Assembly: GCA_947040945.1 (NCBI GenBank)
Contig: CAMRCO010000009.1
Coordinates: 1-38,264 of the forward strand
Direction of reading: 5' to 3'
Length of the DNA stretch: 38,264 bases
Source: an uncultured Spirochaetia bacterium
Lineage (GTDB): Bacteria > Spirochaetota > Brachyspiria > Brachyspirales > Brachyspiraceae
Both the position numbers and the translations under genes were made by a program. This document shows, piece by piece, positions 36,629 to 38,264 of this stretch; within the stretch, counting starts at the first letter, position 1; each line of letters starts with the position of its first letter. A model generated the notes under the pieces. The model did not search any database, was not told where the DNA came from, and worked only from the letters and a program-made list of their open reading frames with translations.

Positions 36629-36678
36629 AATATATATATTAATAATTAAAGAAAATATTTTATATTAATATATATATT
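36629..36678. repeat. 16-bp inverted repeat upstream of the regulator gene
   Basis: AATATATATATTAATA (36629-36644) and its exact reverse complement (36663-36678) flank an 18-nt spacer. It ends 5 bp before the -35 box at 36684, in the divergent region between flgG and the regulator gene. It may be an operator or a cruciform-forming element. The composition is pure A/T, so chance is a real alternative. Confidence 0.45.
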
Positions 36679-36683
36679 TATTA

Positions 36684-36712
36684 TTGACATGTAAACATAA
36701 CTGTATTATACT
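36684..36712 (+). promoter_or_regulatory. Near-consensus sigma70 promoter of the regulator gene
   Basis: TTGACA (36684-36689) is a perfect -35 box, followed after 17 bp by TATACT (36707-36712), 35 nt before ATG 36748. This is the best promoter match in the window and implies strong, sigma70-driven expression. Confidence 0.75.
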
Positions 36713-36747
36713 AGAAAAATAGGTTTAATTTAAATAATGGATTTAAA

Positions 36748-37488
36748 ATGAGATTACTAGTTTATGATAAATCATCGTTTGTTAGAGATAGTTTTATTAT
36801 CTCACTTCTCCCAAAAGGATTTGAAGTAATAACTGTAAAAGAAAAAAAAGATATTCTAACTACTTGTGCTAAGTTGCCGTTTAATGTAGCTGTTATAGAA
36901 GTTTCTCCTGATGATGAAGAAACAATGTTTATAATAAAAACTTTTAATACTGATGAAGCATACTCTAATATTAGCGTCATTGTTAATGTGCTTGACCCTA
37001 CAAAAGAGTTCATGCTTGAACTTCTTAAAATAGGTGTTGCAGGATATTTGATTAAACCTTTTAATGATAAAGATTTATATGAAAGGCTTTCTAATATTCT
37101 TACTAATGCAAAAATAGACATAAGCAAACTAAAAATGGTAAATATAATGCCAGAAGATAATGATAATGTAGATATAAAATTTAGATCAAGTATAACAAAT
37201 AAAGTTGTTAAAGTAACAATACTTGAGTTATCAGCTGTTTCTGTCAAATTTAAATTTCAAGAAAGTGTAAGCTCAGAAATACAATTAAAACAACTTATAG
37301 ATAATGTTCAAATTCAAATAGGTTCATCTCGTGTTGTAACTCCCGCTTTTGTAACATGTAAAAAAGATGATATTGCTACAGTAACATTTCATAACATAAC
37401 ACCATTTGACTTAAACAAAGTATGCAAATATGTTTATGATGCTAATTTAAGAAAGTACTTTGGCAAAGATACAGAAATAGCTAAATAA
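36748..37488 (+). CDS. Atypical response regulator with PilZ-like C-terminus
   Basis: 246 residues. Residues 1-115 are a receiver domain: LLVYDKSSFVRDSF, then VAVIEVSPDDEE, then GVAGYLIKPF with the conserved Lys at K103. The position of the phospho-accepting Asp (CheY D57) is E51, and T87 is V81, so normal phosphorylation is unlikely; Glu can mimic the phosphorylated state. Residues 120-246 are strand-rich (VDIKFRSS, VTILELSAVSVKFKF) and resemble a divergent PilZ domain, which binds cyclic-di-GMP and often acts on flagella. No complete RxxxR motif is seen, so this is tentative. It lies divergent from flgG. Confidence 0.7.
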   Translation: MRLLVYDKSSFVRDSFIISLLPKGFEVITVKEKKDILTTCAKLPFNVAVIEVSPDDEETMFIIKTFNTDEAYSNISVIVNVLDPTKEFMLELLKIGVAGYLIKPFNDKDLYERLSNILTNAKIDISKLKMVNIMPEDNDNVDIKFRSSITNKVVKVTILELSAVSVKFKFQESVSSEIQLKQLIDNVQIQIGSSRVVTPAFVTCKKDDIATVTFHNITPFDLNKVCKYVYDANLRKYFGKDTEIAK

Positions 37489-37586
37489 ATATGATTTGAA
37501 GTATGCTAAAAAATAGATTAAGTATAGTCCATTCTACTAAATTTGATAAATATTTTTGCTATAGATAATTTTAAGGATAACAACTT

Positions 37587-38264
37587 ATGCTAAACAAAGC
37601 AGTATTATTTTTGGTCTTTAATAGACCTGACACAACTAAAAAAGTATTCGAAGCTATAAGAGAGGCTCGTCCTCCACGCTTATATATTGCCTCTGATGGT
37701 GCTAGAGAAAACAAAATTGGCGAAAAAGAAAAATGTGATGAAGTCAAAAAAATTGTAGAAAATATTGACTGGGAATGCGAAGTGAAAACTTTGTTCCGTA
37801 ATAAAAACTTAGGATGTGGCGTTGCTGTAAGCGAGGCTATAAACTGGTTTTTTGAAAATGAGGAAGACGGAATTATTCTTGAAGATGATTGCCTTCCAGA
37901 TCAAACATTTTTTTCTTACTGCGAAACTATGCTCGACTATTATAAAGACAATGAAAGTGTTATGCATATAAGTGCATCTCATTATCTTGATTTCAAATAT
38001 GGTAACTCTAGCTATTATTTTACTAGCATTGAAGACTGTTGGGGCTGGGCAAGTTGGCGAAGTGCTTGGGAACACTTTGACTTTACACTTGAAAAATATC
38101 CACTACAAATGATTGAAGAAAAACTATTTTATATGTATAGTAACTATGAAATGAGAGACTATTGGAAAAATATTTGTGTTTCAATGAAAGAAAATAACAA
38201 AACAGATATTTGGGATTATCAATGGACTTTATCTATAATCGCAAATGATGGTATTTGTATTAAT
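37587..38264 (+). CDS. Glycosyltransferase, family 2 type (3' end beyond window)
   Basis: 226 codons from ATG 37587 (AAGGA upstream) to the window edge. The N-terminus AVLFLVFNRPDTTKKVFEAI is a GT-A nucleotide-sugar start, and GIILEDDCLPDQTFF contains the metal-binding acidic motif. SIEDCWGWASWRSAWEHFDF follows as in the family 2 subgroup annotated as sugar or hemolysin-activation type transferases. It would add a sugar to a lipopolysaccharide, lipooligosaccharide or protein (for example flagellin). No signal peptide is seen. Confidence 0.85.
   Translation, partial: MLNKAVLFLVFNRPDTTKKVFEAIREARPPRLYIASDGARENKIGEKEKCDEVKKIVENIDWECEVKTLFRNKNLGCGVAVSEAINWFFENEEDGIILEDDCLPDQTFFSYCETMLDYYKDNESVMHISASHYLDFKYGNSSYYFTSIEDCWGWASWRSAWEHFDFTLEKYPLQMIEEKLFYMYSNYEMRDYWKNICVSMKENNKTDIWDYQWTLSIIANDGICIN

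Noticed and set aside
36601-36680. AT-rich stretch as a replication origin or iteron.
   Set aside because: Only one inverted repeat and simple A/T alternation are present; no repeated DnaA-box-like sites and no replication gene nearby.
1-38264. CRISPR array, tRNA or rRNA genes.
   Set aside because: No spaced repeats, cloverleaf-compatible segment or rRNA-like GC-richer block was noticed; the window is nearly all coding.

Overview
The window is very AT-rich, densely coding DNA from an anaerobic, flagellated spirochaete, most likely Brachyspira. The reasons are the [FeFe]-hydrogenase maturation genes hydE, hydF and hydG, the flagellar rod gene flgG, a large chemoreceptor, an exported ankyrin protein, and AT-rich genes with short signal peptides ending LF(A/S)Q. 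The genus is inferred from gene content; no rRNA, tRNA or CRISPR array was seen. No stretch over 300 bases lacks a gene.

Layout. 1-1459 (-): start and most of an exported protein with at least 13 ankyrin repeats, cut by the window edge. 1599-4385 (+): methyl-accepting chemotaxis protein with an extra C-terminal domain. 4435-8112: hydE and hydF (+) converging on hydG (-). 8309-8788 (+): small dual-specificity-type phosphatase. 8793-9740 (-): orphan beta-class DNA methyltransferase. 9893-23640 (+): one uninterrupted phage head-and-tail cluster, in the order terminase, portal, protease with nested scaffold, decoration protein, capsid, connectors, tail tube, frameshifted tail chaperones, tape measure, distal tail protein, tail hub, collar fibre and two holin-like proteins. 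It has the gene order of a long non-contractile tail, but no integrase, repressor, replication gene, recognisable small terminase or endolysin is visible, and ordinary host genes sit close on both sides. At about 13.7 kb it looks like a gene-transfer-agent-type or domesticated particle rather than a complete prophage.

23646-33583 (-): a tightly spaced run read in the order coiled-coil protein, heparinase-like lipoprotein, NagB-like protein, NagB-like/NagA fusion, outer-membrane protein, galK, prfB. It suggests use of host glycans (amino sugars, galactose). Both NagB-like modules have lost key catalytic residues while the NagA module keeps its own. prfB keeps the classic +1 programmed frameshift.

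33702-34421 (+): class I amidotransferase-type hydrolase. 34418-36551 (-): two exported proteins and flgG. 36748-37488 (+): response-regulator-like protein with Glu at the phospho-acceptor position, behind a near-consensus promoter. 37587-end (+): start of a glycosyltransferase.

Three recoding or nested-gene devices can be read directly: a T TTT TTT slippery site in the tail chaperone gene (18088-18094), an in-frame internal start with a full Shine-Dalgarno in the protease gene (13117), and the RF2 frameshift (24684-24699).
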